Source of the DNA: Micromonospora sp. NBRC 110009
GTDB lineage: Bacteria; Actinomycetota; Actinomycetes; Mycobacteriales; Micromonosporaceae
NCBI RefSeq assembly: GCF_030518795.1
Contig: NZ_CP130427.1
Span: forward strand, 2,294,001-2,358,000
Direction: 5' to 3'
DNA: 64,000 nt
The position numbers and the translations under genes are program-made. Positions 24,306 to 31,964 of this stretch are shown piece by piece. Each line of letters opens with the position of its first letter. The first letter of the stretch is position 1. The notes under the pieces were generated by a model that was not told the origin of the DNA, did no database searches, and worked only from the letters and a program-made list of their open reading frames with translations.

Positions 24306-24638
24306 TCACCGATTTTCGCCGATGCCTTTTCGGTACGGCCCCCAGGCCACGAACCGCTCGAACAGCTCGCGGGGCGTCGGGCCGTCGTGCGGGTTCAGCC
24401 GGAACAGGTCGTGTGTCGCCTCGTGATAGAGCCCGGACAGGTAAATGGCCAGCTCCACGGGCCTGTCGTCGTACTCGACCCGGAGCAGCAGCCGGGCCTC
24501 GGCGCAGGGCCACGGCAGCCCGCAGGCCCGGCACACCCACAGGGGCCGGATCGGCAGGTGCGGTGGGTGGCCCGGCGGATAGGCCCGCGGCCGTTCGGGG
24601 TGCGGCCCGAGCCGGGGTACGGGAAGCGGGAACGTCAC
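24306..24638 (-). CDS. small conserved actinobacterial protein (WVCRACG..WPC)
   Basis: This 110-residue protein starts at GTG 24638, with GGAGG six nt upstream. It has PLWVCRACGLPWPCAEARLL (33-52), a Cys-rich box suggesting metal binding, followed by YLSGLYHEATHDL and RELFERFVAWGPYRKG. Proteins of this type near XRE/DUF397 genes are sometimes named flavin reductase, but no flavin motif is visible. Its start overlaps the stop of the 59-residue gene upstream in GTGA, so the two are coupled. Function unknown. Confidence 0.75.
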   Translation of the reverse strand: MTFPLPVPRLGPHPERPRAYPPGHPPHLPIRPLWVCRACGLPWPCAEARLLLRVEYDDRPVELAIYLSGLYHEATHDLFRLNPHDGPTPRELFERFVAWGPYRKGIGENR

Positions 24639-24814
24639 CAGGCACCTCCGTTGGCGCGCCACTCCTGCCCCCGGGTCAGCCGGCCCGGGCTGCCCGGCCG
24701 CATGCTCGGGATGACCCGGATGGGCTCGCGCATCCAGTCCGGCAGGTCGGTGCCGCGTTCCCGGTAGGGCAGCGGCGGCGGGGGGACGGCGGCGCGGCAC
24801 CGGAACCAGCGCAT
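24635..24814 (-). CDS. small hypothetical protein, 59 residues
   Basis: An ATG at 24814 preceded by GAGAGGAAG opens a 59-codon frame ending in TGA that overlaps the next gene's GTG (GTGA at 24635-24638). The product is basic and Pro/Arg-rich (RYRERGTDL-like PYRERGTDLPDWMREP) and ends in GQEWRANGGAW. High-GC third positions and coupling support a real gene. It is divergent from the XRE regulator at 25038. Function unknown. Confidence 0.6.
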   Translation of the reverse strand: MRWFRCRAAVPPPPLPYRERGTDLPDWMREPIRVIPSMRPGSPGRLTRGQEWRANGGAW

Positions 24815-25037
24815 CTCGGCTTCCTCTCATCGGTACGGGGGATCGGGGCCACCCCGGCATCGGGCGGATCCGGGGCGGCCCCGCGGCGGGCCGGACGGGA
24901 AGCGGCTCGCTGCGTGACAGTCTGCTGTGGACGCAACTACGCTCGGAAGGCATCGAGGTCGGTCGTGGCGAGGTCAGGTCGGCCGCTGGCGAGGTGCCGC
25001 GGCCCCATGGAGACGACCGGGAAATCGTGGAGGAAGC

Positions 25038-26156
25038 GTGGAAGGTGAGCCGACCGCAGAGTTGATCCGGGTCCAACTCCGGCGACTTCGGCTCAAGGCC
25101 GAGCTGAGTCAGGAGGAGTTCGGGAAGCTGGTCCACTTCTCCGGGTCGCAGGTGTCGGCCGTGGAACTGGGCCAACGGCCGCTCGACCGGTTCTTCCTCA
25201 AGCGCGCCGATGAGGTGCTGGGCACGGGCGGGCTGCTGACCTCCCTGCTCAAGCTCGCCGAACGCGACGGCCAACCGAGCTGGCTACGGCCATGGCTCGA
25301 TGCCGAGCGCGATGCGCAGCTGCTCTCGTGCTACCACCCGACGCTCATCCCCGGTCTCCTTCAGACGGAGAACTACGCCCGCGCGGTGATCCGGGCCGAC
25401 GACATGCTGAGTGACGACGAGGTGGACAGGCGAGTGGCGATCCGGTTGGACCGACAGGCGGTTCTCAGCCGGCAACAGCCGCCCAAGCTTGTGGCGATGA
25501 TCGAGGAGGCCGTGCTCCGTCGGGCTGACGAGAGCTTCCGAGGGCTCATGAGCCAGCAGATCGCCCACCTGATCCAGTGCGTCGAGCATCCGCACATCAG
25601 CGTGCACGTCATCCCATCGGATATCAGCACGCACGTTGGACTCGCCGGTCCCTTCACCCTTGCGCGGGGCGACGACGGCGGATGGATCGGCCACCTGGAG
25701 AACCAGCTCGGCGGCGCAACGGTCGACAAGGACGAAGACGTGGCTAGTCTGGTCGCGAGATGGGAGAGCGTCCGCAGCGAGGCGCTGCCTCGCCGGCAGT
25801 CGATCGAGCTGATGAAGGAAGTGATCACGTCATGGAGCCGATCGGCGCCACCTGGCGCAAGTCCAGCCGCAGCGGCAACGGCGAGTGCGTCGAGGTGGCC
25901 GACAACCTCCCCGGCGTCGTCGGCGTACGCGACAGCAAGGACCCCGCCGGCCCGATCCTCACCTTCACCCCCGAGACCTGGCGCACCTTCATCACGCACG
26001 CCAAGCGCCACTGACGGCAGCGCCCCTACTTCGCTTCGCCGTCCAGATACCACGTTCCGGTGTGCTGCGCGTCGCGCAGCCAGTGGGCACGGGGCTTCTC
26101 GTCGGGCCGAGGCGCCCAGTCACGGAAGGGCAGGTACGCCACCCGCCAGGCGATGA
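25038..26156 (+). CDS. XRE-family regulator with DUF5753 domain; frame overruns the DUF397 gene
   Basis: From GTG 25038 (GGAGGAAGC upstream) the first about 270 residues match the actinobacterial XRE/DUF5753 family: HTH at about 15-60 ([20 protein letters not shown]) and ligand domain with [22 protein letters not shown]-like [20 protein letters not shown] and [10 protein letters not shown]. Family members stop there. Here the frame has no stop and continues about 108 codons, reading the DUF397 gene out of frame and running antisense into the membrane-protein gene at 26026. The tail is Ser/Pro/Ala-rich with no domain, so a lost stop or frameshift is likely. Confidence 0.8.
   Translation: MEGEPTAELIRVQLRRLRLKAELSQEEFGKLVHFSGSQVSAVELGQRPLDRFFLKRADEVLGTGGLLTSLLKLAERDGQPSWLRPWLDAERDAQLLSCYHPTLIPGLLQTENYARAVIRADDMLSDDEVDRRVAIRLDRQAVLSRQQPPKLVAMIEEAVLRRADESFRGLMSQQIAHLIQCVEHPHISVHVIPSDISTHVGLAGPFTLARGDDGGWIGHLENQLGGATVDKDEDVASLVARWESVRSEALPRRQSIELMKEVITSWSRSAPPGASPAAAATASASRWPTTSPASSAYATARTPPARSSPSPPRPGAPSSRTPSATDGSAPTSLRRPDTTFRCAARRAASGHGASRRAEAPSHGRAGTPPARR
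25832..26014 (+). CDS. DUF397 protein
   Basis: This 60-residue protein is a complete DUF397: [40 protein letters not shown] and a C-terminal [12 protein letters not shown]397 genes almost always follow an XRE/DUF5753 gene, as here. In Streptomyces such pairs (the bldB/whiJ type) modulate development and antibiotic production, probably with the small protein counteracting the DNA-binding protein. It lies entirely inside the overrunning XRE frame, in another phase. Confidence 0.9.
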   Translation: MEPIGATWRKSSRSGNGECVEVADNLPGVVGVRDSKDPAGPILTFTPETWRTFITHAKRH

Positions 26157-26496
26157 TCACGAAGAAGTAGAGGACCACCGGGCCGAGCAGGCACAACAGC
26201 ACATCCCGTCGCCGATATGAAGCGCGCGGCGCGAGCCACGCCACCATCACCGCCGGGACCGTCACCCACGCCAAGTCGACCAACGGCCCCGCGCCCACCC
26301 TCGCCCGAACCATCTCGGAAATGATGACGGGCGGCACCGTCACCGCGACCACGAGCAGCCCGGCGATCAGCGTGCGCAACACCGGCCCGCGCGGCGGACG
26401 CGAGGTGGGTAGGACATCGGCCACAATCCGGGATCGTACGAGCCGACCGCGACCACCGCTGCGCCAAGTAGAGCCGAGCTCCGCCAGGTTGATCAA
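26026..26496 (-). CDS. small integral membrane protein, three predicted helices
   Basis: This 156-residue protein has helices at about 41-62 (LRTLIAGLLVVAVTVPPVII), 71-90 (PLVDLAWVTVPAVMVAWLAP) and 99-118 ([19 protein letters not shown]), with an Arg-rich N-terminus and a polar C-terminal tail. ATG 26496 is the first start; the first 35 residues are weakly supported. No family is recognised. Confidence 0.6.
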   Translation of the reverse strand: MINLAELGSTWRSGGRGRLVRSRIVADVLPTSRPPRGPVLRTLIAGLLVVAVTVPPVIISEMVRARVGAGPLVDLAWVTVPAVMVAWLAPRASYRRRDVLLCLLGPVVLYFFVIIAWRVAYLPFRDWAPRPDEKPRAHWLRDAQHTGTWYLDGEAK

Positions 26497-26563
26497 TCGC
26501 TCGCGGTCTTGGTCAGGCCGTCATGGGACAACGCCCGCCGACAAGCGGCTCTATGGTCCTGAC

Positions 26564-26680
26564 ATGGGAGCGATCAAGCCGTGGCAACTGCTCGTCCTGA
26601 CCGTCTGCTGTTTGCTGCCGGCGGCCGCAGCGGTAATCGCGGGCGTGTGGGCCGTACGGCGGTCCCGGCGGCAGGGGTAG
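26564..26680 (+). CDS. 38-residue single-helix membrane peptide
   Basis: An ATG at 26564 gives MGAIKPWQLLVLTVCCLLP followed by AAAAVIAGVWAVRRSRR. One hydrophobic helix with a basic C-terminal end is characteristic of small actinobacterial membrane proteins with the GxIKPWHLLVL start. No Shine-Dalgarno sequence is obvious. Function unknown. Confidence 0.55.
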   Translation: MGAIKPWQLLVLTVCCLLPAAAAVIAGVWAVRRSRRQG

Positions 26681-26681
26681 C

Positions 26682-26870
26682 GCCTCCCGCACCCGCTGCC
26701 GTTCCGCGTCCAGCTGCGGCCAGTCTTCGCGGATGGCTGCGTCCGCCTCGGCCAGCCAGCGCCGCAGCTGCGCGCCGTCGTCGCCGTACGGCCTCGCGGT
26801 GGCGTCGTGGATGCTGGGCAGGCCGACGACGAGCGCCAGCGCGTCACTCAGGCCGTACCGCCCAGCGCGG
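26682..26870 (-). pseudogene. coding remnant on minus strand
   Basis: On the minus strand about 60 codons with very GC-rich third positions read RYGLSDALALVVGLPSIHDA and LRRWLAEADAAIREDWPQLD, protein-like and unlike a shadow frame. There is no plausible start codon upstream and the frame runs on into the antisense of the 38-residue gene. It appears to be a fragment of an unidentified gene. Confidence 0.4.
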
Positions 26871-27033
26871 GGATGTGCTGGCCCGTACCCCAGCCGGCGG
26901 GGCCTTACGGCTCGCCGCCGATGCCGTACGGGCCGCCACCCGTGCCGCCGCCCGTGGTGAAGAAGTCGAAGCGCTGGCTCTGGATCATTTTATGCGGCAG
27001 TGGTCCGCGTACGTGATCGCCAAGGCACGCTGA
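26867..27033 (+). pseudogene. fused remnants of a Pro-rich membrane protein and another gene's 3' end
   Basis: One plus frame reads PQPAGPYGSPPMPYGPPPVP then VVKKSKRWLWII, the usual start of a Pro-rich single-helix membrane protein, but the helix stops after a few residues. Another frame directly behind it reads QWSAYVIAKAR and a stop, like the end of a protein. The join suggests a deletion between two coding sequences. Confidence 0.4.
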
Positions 27034-27093
27034 CCCCCGAGCGGGGGGTGAATTGGATCGCCCGCCCGGCCGCGCGGGTCGTACGCTGCGGCA

Positions 27094-28863
27094 ATGCTGC
27101 TGCGCATGTCGACTCTGCTGCTCCGGACCCTGCGCGAGGACCCGGCCGACGCGGAGGTGCCGAGCCACCGGCTCCTGCTCCGTGCCGGCTACGTCCGCCG
27201 CGCCGCCCCGGGCGGCTACACCTGGCTGCCGCTGGGCAAGCTGGTGCTGGAGCGGGTGACCGAGATCGTCCGCTCGGAGATGGCGGCGATCGGCGACCAG
27301 GAGGTGTACTTCCCGGCGCTGCTCCCGGCCGAGCCGTACCGGACCAGCGGCCGGTGGACGGAGTACGGCGACGACATCTTCACCCTCGCCGACCGGAAGG
27401 GCGCCGAGCACCTGCTCGCCCCGACCCACGAGGAGATGGCCGCGCTGCTGGTGAAGGACCTCTTCACCTCCTACCGGGACTTCCCGGTGACGCTCTTCCA
27501 GATCCAGACGAAGTTCCGCGACGAGGCCCGGCCCCGGGCCGGCCTGCTGCGCGGGCGCGAGTTCCTGATGAAGGACGCGTACTCCTTCGACCTGGACCAG
27601 GCGGGACTGCAGCGGGCCTACGACCGGCACCGCGCCGCGTACCAGAAGATCTTCACCCGGCTCGGGCTCGACTTCACCGTGGTGCACGCGATGTCCGGGG
27701 CGATGGGCGGCTCGGCGTCGGAGGAGTTCCTGGCCGCCACCCAGGTCGGCGAGGACACCTTCGTCGGCTGCACCGCCTGCGACTACGCGGCCAACACGGA
27801 GGCGGTGGTGACCCGCGCCCCGGACGCCGGGGACCCGGACGCCCACCCGGCGACCGAGGTGCACGACACCCCGGAGACGCCGACCATCGCGTCCCTGGTC
27901 GAGCTGGCCAACGCCCGCGCGCTCGCCGGCCGCACCGACTGGACCGCCGCCGACACGCTGAAGAACGTGGTGCTGACCGTCCGCCGGCCCGGCGCGGAGC
28001 AGGCGGAACTGCTGGTGATCGGGCTGCCCGGCGACCGCGAGGCGGACCTGAAGCGGGTCGAGGCCGCGGTGCACCCGGCCACCGTGGCGGTCTTCGACGA
28101 CTGGCCGGCCCACCCCGAACTGGTCCGCGGCTACCTCGGGCCGCAGCTCCTCGCCAAGTACGACGTCCGCTACCTGGTCGACCCCCGGGTGGTGCCCGGC
28201 ACCACCTGGCTGACCGGGGCGAACGAGCCGGGTCGGCACGCCACCAACGTGGTCTGTGGGCGGGACTTCACCCCGGACGGCACGATCGAGGCCGCCGAGG
28301 TGCGGCCCGGCGACCCCTGCCCGGCCTGCGGCGACGGCGAGCTGACCATGCGCCGCGGCATCGAGGTGGGGCACATCTTCCAGCTCGGCCGCCGGTTCAC
28401 CGACGCCTTCGCGGTCGATGTGCTCGGCCCGCAGGGCAAGCCGGTCCGGCCCACCATGGGCTGCTACGGCATCGGCGTCTCCCGGGCGGTCGCCGCGGTC
28501 GCCGAACAGCACCACGACGACCGCGGGCTCGTCTGGCCGGCGGCGGTCGCGCCGTGCGACGTACACCTGATCGCCGCCGGGAAGGGGCCGCAGCTCGACG
28601 CGGCGCTCGACCTCGGCGGACGGCTCGCCACGGCCGGCCTGCGGGTGCTGGTCGACGACCGCACGCACGTCTCGGCCGGGGTGAAGTTCGCCGACGCCGA
28701 GCTGATCGGCATCCCGCGCGCCGTCGTGGTCGGCCGCCGTCTCGCCGAGGGGTACGTCGAGCTGCGCGACCGGGCCACCGGCGAGCGGACCGAACTGCCG
28801 GTGGACGGCCTGGTGGACCGCCTGCTCGACGAGGTGGCCAGGGCGCGCCGGGACGGGGTGTAG
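27094..28863 (+). CDS. proS: prolyl-tRNA synthetase
   Basis: This 589-residue class II synthetase charges tRNA-Pro. It is the bacterial three-domain type: motif 1/2 region with APTHEEM and [20 protein letters not shown], a YbaK-like editing insertion (about 230-390, deacylating Ala-tRNA-Pro), motif 3 in [17 protein letters not shown], and the anticodon-binding domain at the C-terminus. The start could be ATG 27094 or ATG 27106 (both before [16 protein letters not shown]). The adjacent CBS, SufE and DsbA-like genes are probably separate units. Confidence 0.97.
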   Translation: MLLRMSTLLLRTLREDPADAEVPSHRLLLRAGYVRRAAPGGYTWLPLGKLVLERVTEIVRSEMAAIGDQEVYFPALLPAEPYRTSGRWTEYGDDIFTLADRKGAEHLLAPTHEEMAALLVKDLFTSYRDFPVTLFQIQTKFRDEARPRAGLLRGREFLMKDAYSFDLDQAGLQRAYDRHRAAYQKIFTRLGLDFTVVHAMSGAMGGSASEEFLAATQVGEDTFVGCTACDYAANTEAVVTRAPDAGDPDAHPATEVHDTPETPTIASLVELANARALAGRTDWTAADTLKNVVLTVRRPGAEQAELLVIGLPGDREADLKRVEAAVHPATVAVFDDWPAHPELVRGYLGPQLLAKYDVRYLVDPRVVPGTTWLTGANEPGRHATNVVCGRDFTPDGTIEAAEVRPGDPCPACGDGELTMRRGIEVGHIFQLGRRFTDAFAVDVLGPQGKPVRPTMGCYGIGVSRAVAAVAEQHHDDRGLVWPAAVAPCDVHLIAAGKGPQLDAALDLGGRLATAGLRVLVDDRTHVSAGVKFADAELIGIPRAVVVGRRLAEGYVELRDRATGERTELPVDGLVDRLLDEVARARRDGV

Positions 28864-28919
28864 CGGACGCGCCACGGGGTACCGCTCTCGGATCGACCGA
28901 GGTGTTTTCGGAGGCTCTC

Positions 28920-29339
28920 ATGTATCGGGTCAGCGACGTGATGACGAAGCAGGTCGTCTACCTGCCGGCGGAGACGCCGCTGGACGAGGCGGCCAGGGTG
29001 ATGAAGGAGTCGGACATCGGCGACGTGGTGGTCACCGACGGGGCCACCCTCGCCGGCATGCTGACCGACCGCGACATCGTGGTCCGGGCGGTCGCCGAGC
29101 GGGCCGACCCGGCGAAGACCACGATCGGTTCGATCATCACCCGCGAGGTGGTGATGATCGAACAGCACTCCACGGCGAGCGAAGCGGCCGCGTTGATGCG
29201 CGAGCGCAACATCCGCCGGGTGCTGGTCTGCGACAACGATCGCAAGCTCGTCGGCATCGTCTCCCTGGGCGATCTCGCGATGCAGCTGGAACCCAGTTCG
29301 GCCCTCAGCGACATCAGCGAGGCCGCCCCCAACATGTGA
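28920..29339 (+). CDS. two-CBS-domain protein
   Basis: This 139-residue cytoplasmic protein consists of a CBS pair: CBS1 at about 1-58 (VSDVMTKQVVYLPAETPLDE, GMLTDRDIVV) and CBS2 at about 73-125 (REVVMIEQHSTASEAAALM, NIRRVLVCDNDRKLVGIVS). CBS pairs usually bind adenine nucleotides. GGAGG precedes the ATG. It has a paralogue at 38551. The layout matches mycobacterial hypoxic response protein 1, but a link with hypoxia is not shown here. Confidence 0.9.
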   Translation: MYRVSDVMTKQVVYLPAETPLDEAARVMKESDIGDVVVTDGATLAGMLTDRDIVVRAVAERADPAKTTIGSIITREVVMIEQHSTASEAAALMRERNIRRVLVCDNDRKLVGIVSLGDLAMQLEPSSALSDISEAAPNM

Positions 29340-29361
29340 AAGGAGGGGCCCCTTATTGACA
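29338..29361. repeat. degenerate copy of the GGGGCCCCTT repeat
   Basis: AGGAGGGGCCCCTTATTGAC directly follows the CBS gene stop and resembles the 15-mers at 7097-7142 (GGGCCCCTTCTTAAC) with two changes. It could also act as a weak terminator. Confidence 0.4.
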
Positions 29362-29405
29362 GGCCGACTCGGACGGCGACGATGCGCTGCGGATAGCCTC
29401 GGGGA

Positions 29406-29831
29406 ATGCCCGAGATGCCGAGCAAGCTGGCCGAGATCGTCGACGAATTCGCCGCCGCGCCACGCGACGTGGTGCTGGAGATGCTGCTGGAGTTCGCCGA
29501 CGTGATCCCGCCCCTGCCCGAGGGGGTGGACCGGGCCGAGCTGGAGCAGGTCCCGGAGTGCCAGACGGCGTTCTTCCTGCGCGCCGAGGTCAACCCGGAC
29601 AAGACGGTGAGCACCATCTTCGACTGCCCGCCGGAAGCGCCCACCACCCGCGCGTTCGCCGGCATCCTCGCCGAGGGACTGGCCGGGGCCACCGCCGAGG
29701 AGGTGCTGGCCGTGCCGGACGACCTCTACCAGCGGATGGGGCTCGCCCAGGCGATCAGCCCGCTGCGGGTACGCGGCGGCACGGCGATCCTGGCCCGGCT
29801 GAAGCGCCAGGTCCGGGAACAGACTTCCTGA
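29406..29831 (+). CDS. SufE-family protein
   Basis: This 141-residue protein has the SufE fold: KLAEIVDEFAAAPRDVVLEM at the N-terminus, then the sulfur-accepting Cys in EQVPECQTAFFLRAEV and AILAEGLAGATAEEVLAVPD in the C-terminal half. SufE proteins receive persulfide sulfur from a cysteine desulfurase for Fe-S cluster assembly. No suf genes are adjacent. In actinobacteria a lone sufE often lies beside a sulfurtransferase gene; here the neighbour is a DsbA-like gene starting 20 nt downstream. Confidence 0.88.
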   Translation: MPEMPSKLAEIVDEFAAAPRDVVLEMLLEFADVIPPLPEGVDRAELEQVPECQTAFFLRAEVNPDKTVSTIFDCPPEAPTTRAFAGILAEGLAGATAEEVLAVPDDLYQRMGLAQAISPLRVRGGTAILARLKRQVREQTS

Positions 29832-29851
29832 TCAACGGGTTGTCGCTGGTC

Positions 29852-30484
29852 ATGGAGATCGAGATCTACGCCGACGTGGTGTGCCCCTGGTGCTGGATCG
29901 GCAAGCGCCGGCTGGAGCAGGCCCTGGAGTCGTACGACGGTGAGGTCACCGTCAGGTACCGTCCGTTCCAGCTCGACCCGACGCCGGTGACCGAGCCGAA
30001 GCCGCTGATCGAGGCGCTGGGTGCGAAGTTCGGCGGCCGGGACAAGGCCGAAGGGATGGCCGCCCACGTCACCCAGGTCGCCGCCGGAGCGGGCATCGAG
30101 ATGCACTTCGACCGCGCGGTGGCCGCCAACACCTTCGAGGCGCACCGCCTGGTCCGGTTCGCCGCCGAGCGCGGCCGCTCGGCCGAGCTGGTGGAGCGGC
30201 TCTACCGAGCGCACTTCCAGGACGGGATCGACGTCGGGTCGAAGGACGCGCTGGTCAAGCTCGCCGCCGAGGTCGGCCTGGACGAGGCGGAGACCCGGGG
30301 CTACCTGGAGTCGAACGTCGGCCGACGCGAGGTGGCCGCCGACCTGACCGCCGCACACCAGCTCGGCGTCTCGAGCGTGCCCACCTTCGTGCTCGCCGGG
30401 AAGTACGCCGTCACCGGCGCCCAGGAGCCGGAAGTGCTGCTCGCCGCCCTGCGCGAGGTCGAGCAGCGGGAGTCCGCCGCCTGA
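29852..30484 (+). CDS. DsbA-family oxidoreductase (FrnE-like)
   Basis: This 210-residue thioredoxin-fold protein has the redox motif CPWC at about 11-14 (YADVVCPWCWIGKRRLEQAL), the DsbA helical insertion, and the cis-Pro loop GVSSVPTFVLAGKYAVTGAQ near the C-terminus. It lacks a signal peptide, as expected for cytoplasmic FrnE-type disulfide isomerases and 2-hydroxychromene-isomerase relatives. ATG 29852 is preceded by only a weak ribosome site; the spacing to sufE suggests an operon. Confidence 0.9.
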   Translation: MEIEIYADVVCPWCWIGKRRLEQALESYDGEVTVRYRPFQLDPTPVTEPKPLIEALGAKFGGRDKAEGMAAHVTQVAAGAGIEMHFDRAVAANTFEAHRLVRFAAERGRSAELVERLYRAHFQDGIDVGSKDALVKLAAEVGLDEAETRGYLESNVGRREVAADLTAAHQLGVSSVPTFVLAGKYAVTGAQEPEVLLAALREVEQRESAA

Positions 30485-30537
30485 GACATCGATGCGCGTG
30501 AGGTTTCACGTGGAACAAGATCGATGCCGGTGGTGAT

Positions 30538-31113
30538 CTAGGCCGCCCTGGCCAGGTCCTCCACCACCGTTGCCCCGGGCAGCGCGCCGAGCGCGGGCCC
30601 GGGCAACGCGATCTTGCTGTGCCGTACGCCGGACCCGATGATCACGTGCGGTATGGCGATCACCCGCGAGTCCACCAGGATCGGCCAGTCCTCGGGCAGG
30701 CCGATCGGGGTGATCCCGCCGTACTCCATCCCGGTCAACTCGACCGCGTCGGCCATCGGGGCGAAGCTCGCCTTGCGCACGTCCAGCATCCGGCGGACCA
30801 CGCCGTTCACGTCGGCCCGGGTGGTGGCGAGCACCATGCACGCCGCGTACCGGATCTCCCCACCCCGCTTGCCGGCGACCACCACGCAGTTCGCCGACTC
30901 CTCCAGCCCCACCTCGTACGCCGCGCAGAACGCCGCCGTGTCGGCCAGCTCGGCGTCGATCGGGGCGACCAGCACGTCGTCGACGTCCACCGGCGCCTCG
31001 TCCGGCCACCGCTCGATCGCCGCGGCGACCGGCGGCGCCAGCAGGTCCAGGCGGGTACGGGCGGGCTCGGTCTTCAGCGTCCCCATCACGGCTGCGATCC
31101 TCGCATCCGCCAC
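30538..31113 (-). CDS. YbaK/ProX-like aminoacyl-tRNA deacylase
   Basis: This 191-residue protein has the YbaK fold: AAYEVGLEESANCVVVAGKR, the Lys of VRKASFAPMADAVELTGMEY and the GGITPIGLPEDWPILVD loop, VIIGSG and KIALPG. Members hydrolyse mischarged tRNA such as Cys- or Ala-tRNA-Pro, and the editing domain of ProRS encoded nearby belongs to the same fold. The first start is GTG 31113; ATG 31086 (MGTLKTEPAR) fits the family N-terminus equally well. Confidence 0.87.
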   Translation of the reverse strand: MADARIAAVMGTLKTEPARTRLDLLAPPVAAAIERWPDEAPVDVDDVLVAPIDAELADTAAFCAAYEVGLEESANCVVVAGKRGGEIRYAACMVLATTRADVNGVVRRMLDVRKASFAPMADAVELTGMEYGGITPIGLPEDWPILVDSRVIAIPHVIIGSGVRHSKIALPGPALGALPGATVVEDLARAA

Positions 31114-31158
31114 CCGGTTCCGCTCACCGACGGGCCGACCCGTCCCGGCCGTCGGACC

Positions 31159-31353
31159 TCAGCTGCCGGTGAGGAAGGCGTTCTCGCGGGCGAACGTCCG
31201 GTCCTGGTGGGCCGCGAGTTCCTCGGCCCGCACCAGCTTGGCGCGGTGCGCCTCCACGTCCTCGATGCCGTGCCGGACACCCAGCCGGATCACGCCGTAG
31301 AGGAAGACGAAACCGAACACGTACAGGATCACGGTGGTGACGAAGACCAGCAT
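31159..31353 (-). CDS. 64-residue single-helix membrane protein
   Basis: One hydrophobic helix spans about residues 2-24 (LVFVTTVILYVFGFVFLYGV), followed by a charged helical tail (HGIEDVEAHRAKLVRAEELA). The pattern is common in actinobacteria; function unknown. It lies upstream of the YbaK gene in the same orientation. Confidence 0.65.
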   Translation of the reverse strand: MLVFVTTVILYVFGFVFLYGVIRLGVRHGIEDVEAHRAKLVRAEELAAHQDRTFARENAFLTGS

Positions 31354-31569
31354 GCGGTCACGGTAGAGCGGCCCGGAATCGCAGAAGGTTTCATTTCCGG
31401 CCCGTTCCCCCGTACGTGTCGGCCGGTGGTCGGCCCAGGTCGGGGTGGCGGTGGTACGTGAGCCCGCCCGAGCGCGGCGCCCGGCCGAGCCGTGAGCGGG
31501 GCGGATGCCGGCTGGTTCGTGGTCGGTGCCGACAATCCGTAGCTGGCGCCGGCACCCATGTGGGGGTCA

Positions 31570-31615
31570 CGCCGATGTCCCGGCCGATCGGAACGCCGAT
31601 GTCCCGGCCGATCGG
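31570..31615. repeat. two 22-nt direct repeats
   Basis: CGCCGATGTCCCGGCCGATC(GG) occurs at 31570-31591 and again, identical, at 31594-31615. Each copy ends in the palindrome CCGATCGG. Confidence 0.85.
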
Positions 31616-31624
31616 CAGGTCTCC

Positions 31625-31766
31625 GGACGCTGTCGAGCTGATGTCATTGACGACTCAGGCCCGACCGTGGAGGCCCGGTTTGTCCGTCATGGCGGCACGC
31701 CACCGGTAGGCAGAGAGCCGTTGCCGCCCCGCGTGAGTCGTTGACGTCATCAACTCGACAGCGTCC
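31625..31766. repeat. imperfect inverted repeat, 36-nt arms, 70-nt spacer
   Basis: The left arm (31625-31660, GGACGCTGTCGAGCTGATG...) and the reverse complement of the right arm (31731-31766, GGACGCTGTCGAGTTGATG...) match at 30 of 36 positions. The ends match best. The spacer has no evident coding content. Confidence 0.75.
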
Positions 31767-31880
31767 TGAGGAAACACCGGTCGCCCGGAAACGCGGGACC
31801 AGACGATCACGCGGACCACCGGCGGGCAGCGAGGCCAGCCGGCCCGGAAAGACCAGTGCCGGGGCCCGGACCCTGGCCAG

Positions 31881-31956
31881 CCAGAGCCGGGCCGGCCAGA
31901 GCCGGGCCGGCCAGAGCCGGGCCACCCAGAGCCGGGCCGGCCCAGAGCCGGGCAGC
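31881..31956. repeat. 15-bp minisatellite
   Basis: Five near-perfect tandem copies of CCAGAGCCGGGCCGG, the last with one extra C. It ends 9 nt before the stop codon of the MFS gene on the minus strand. Confidence 0.85.
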
Positions 31957-31964
31957 CAGGGCGG

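Larger units (their letters stand above)
31354..31964. other. repeat-rich non-coding region between membrane protein and MFS genes
   Basis: About 610 nt with no convincing gene. It holds two direct repeats of 22 nt (31570-31615), an imperfect inverted repeat of two 36-nt arms (31625-31660 and 31731-31766), and a 15-bp minisatellite (31881-31956). Confidence 0.7.

Noticed and set aside
26581..27033. 150-codon plus-strand frame before proS
   Set aside because: Its middle is antisense to a better minus-strand coding remnant; only its last codons look protein-like.
31644..31925. Minus-strand frame encoding ARLWPARLWPARLW
   Set aside because: The peptide is a translation of the 15-bp minisatellite; no start context or similarity.
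31570..31956. CRISPR array
   Set aside because: The repeats are contiguous or separated by only 2 nt, so there are no spacers, and no cas genes are in the window.
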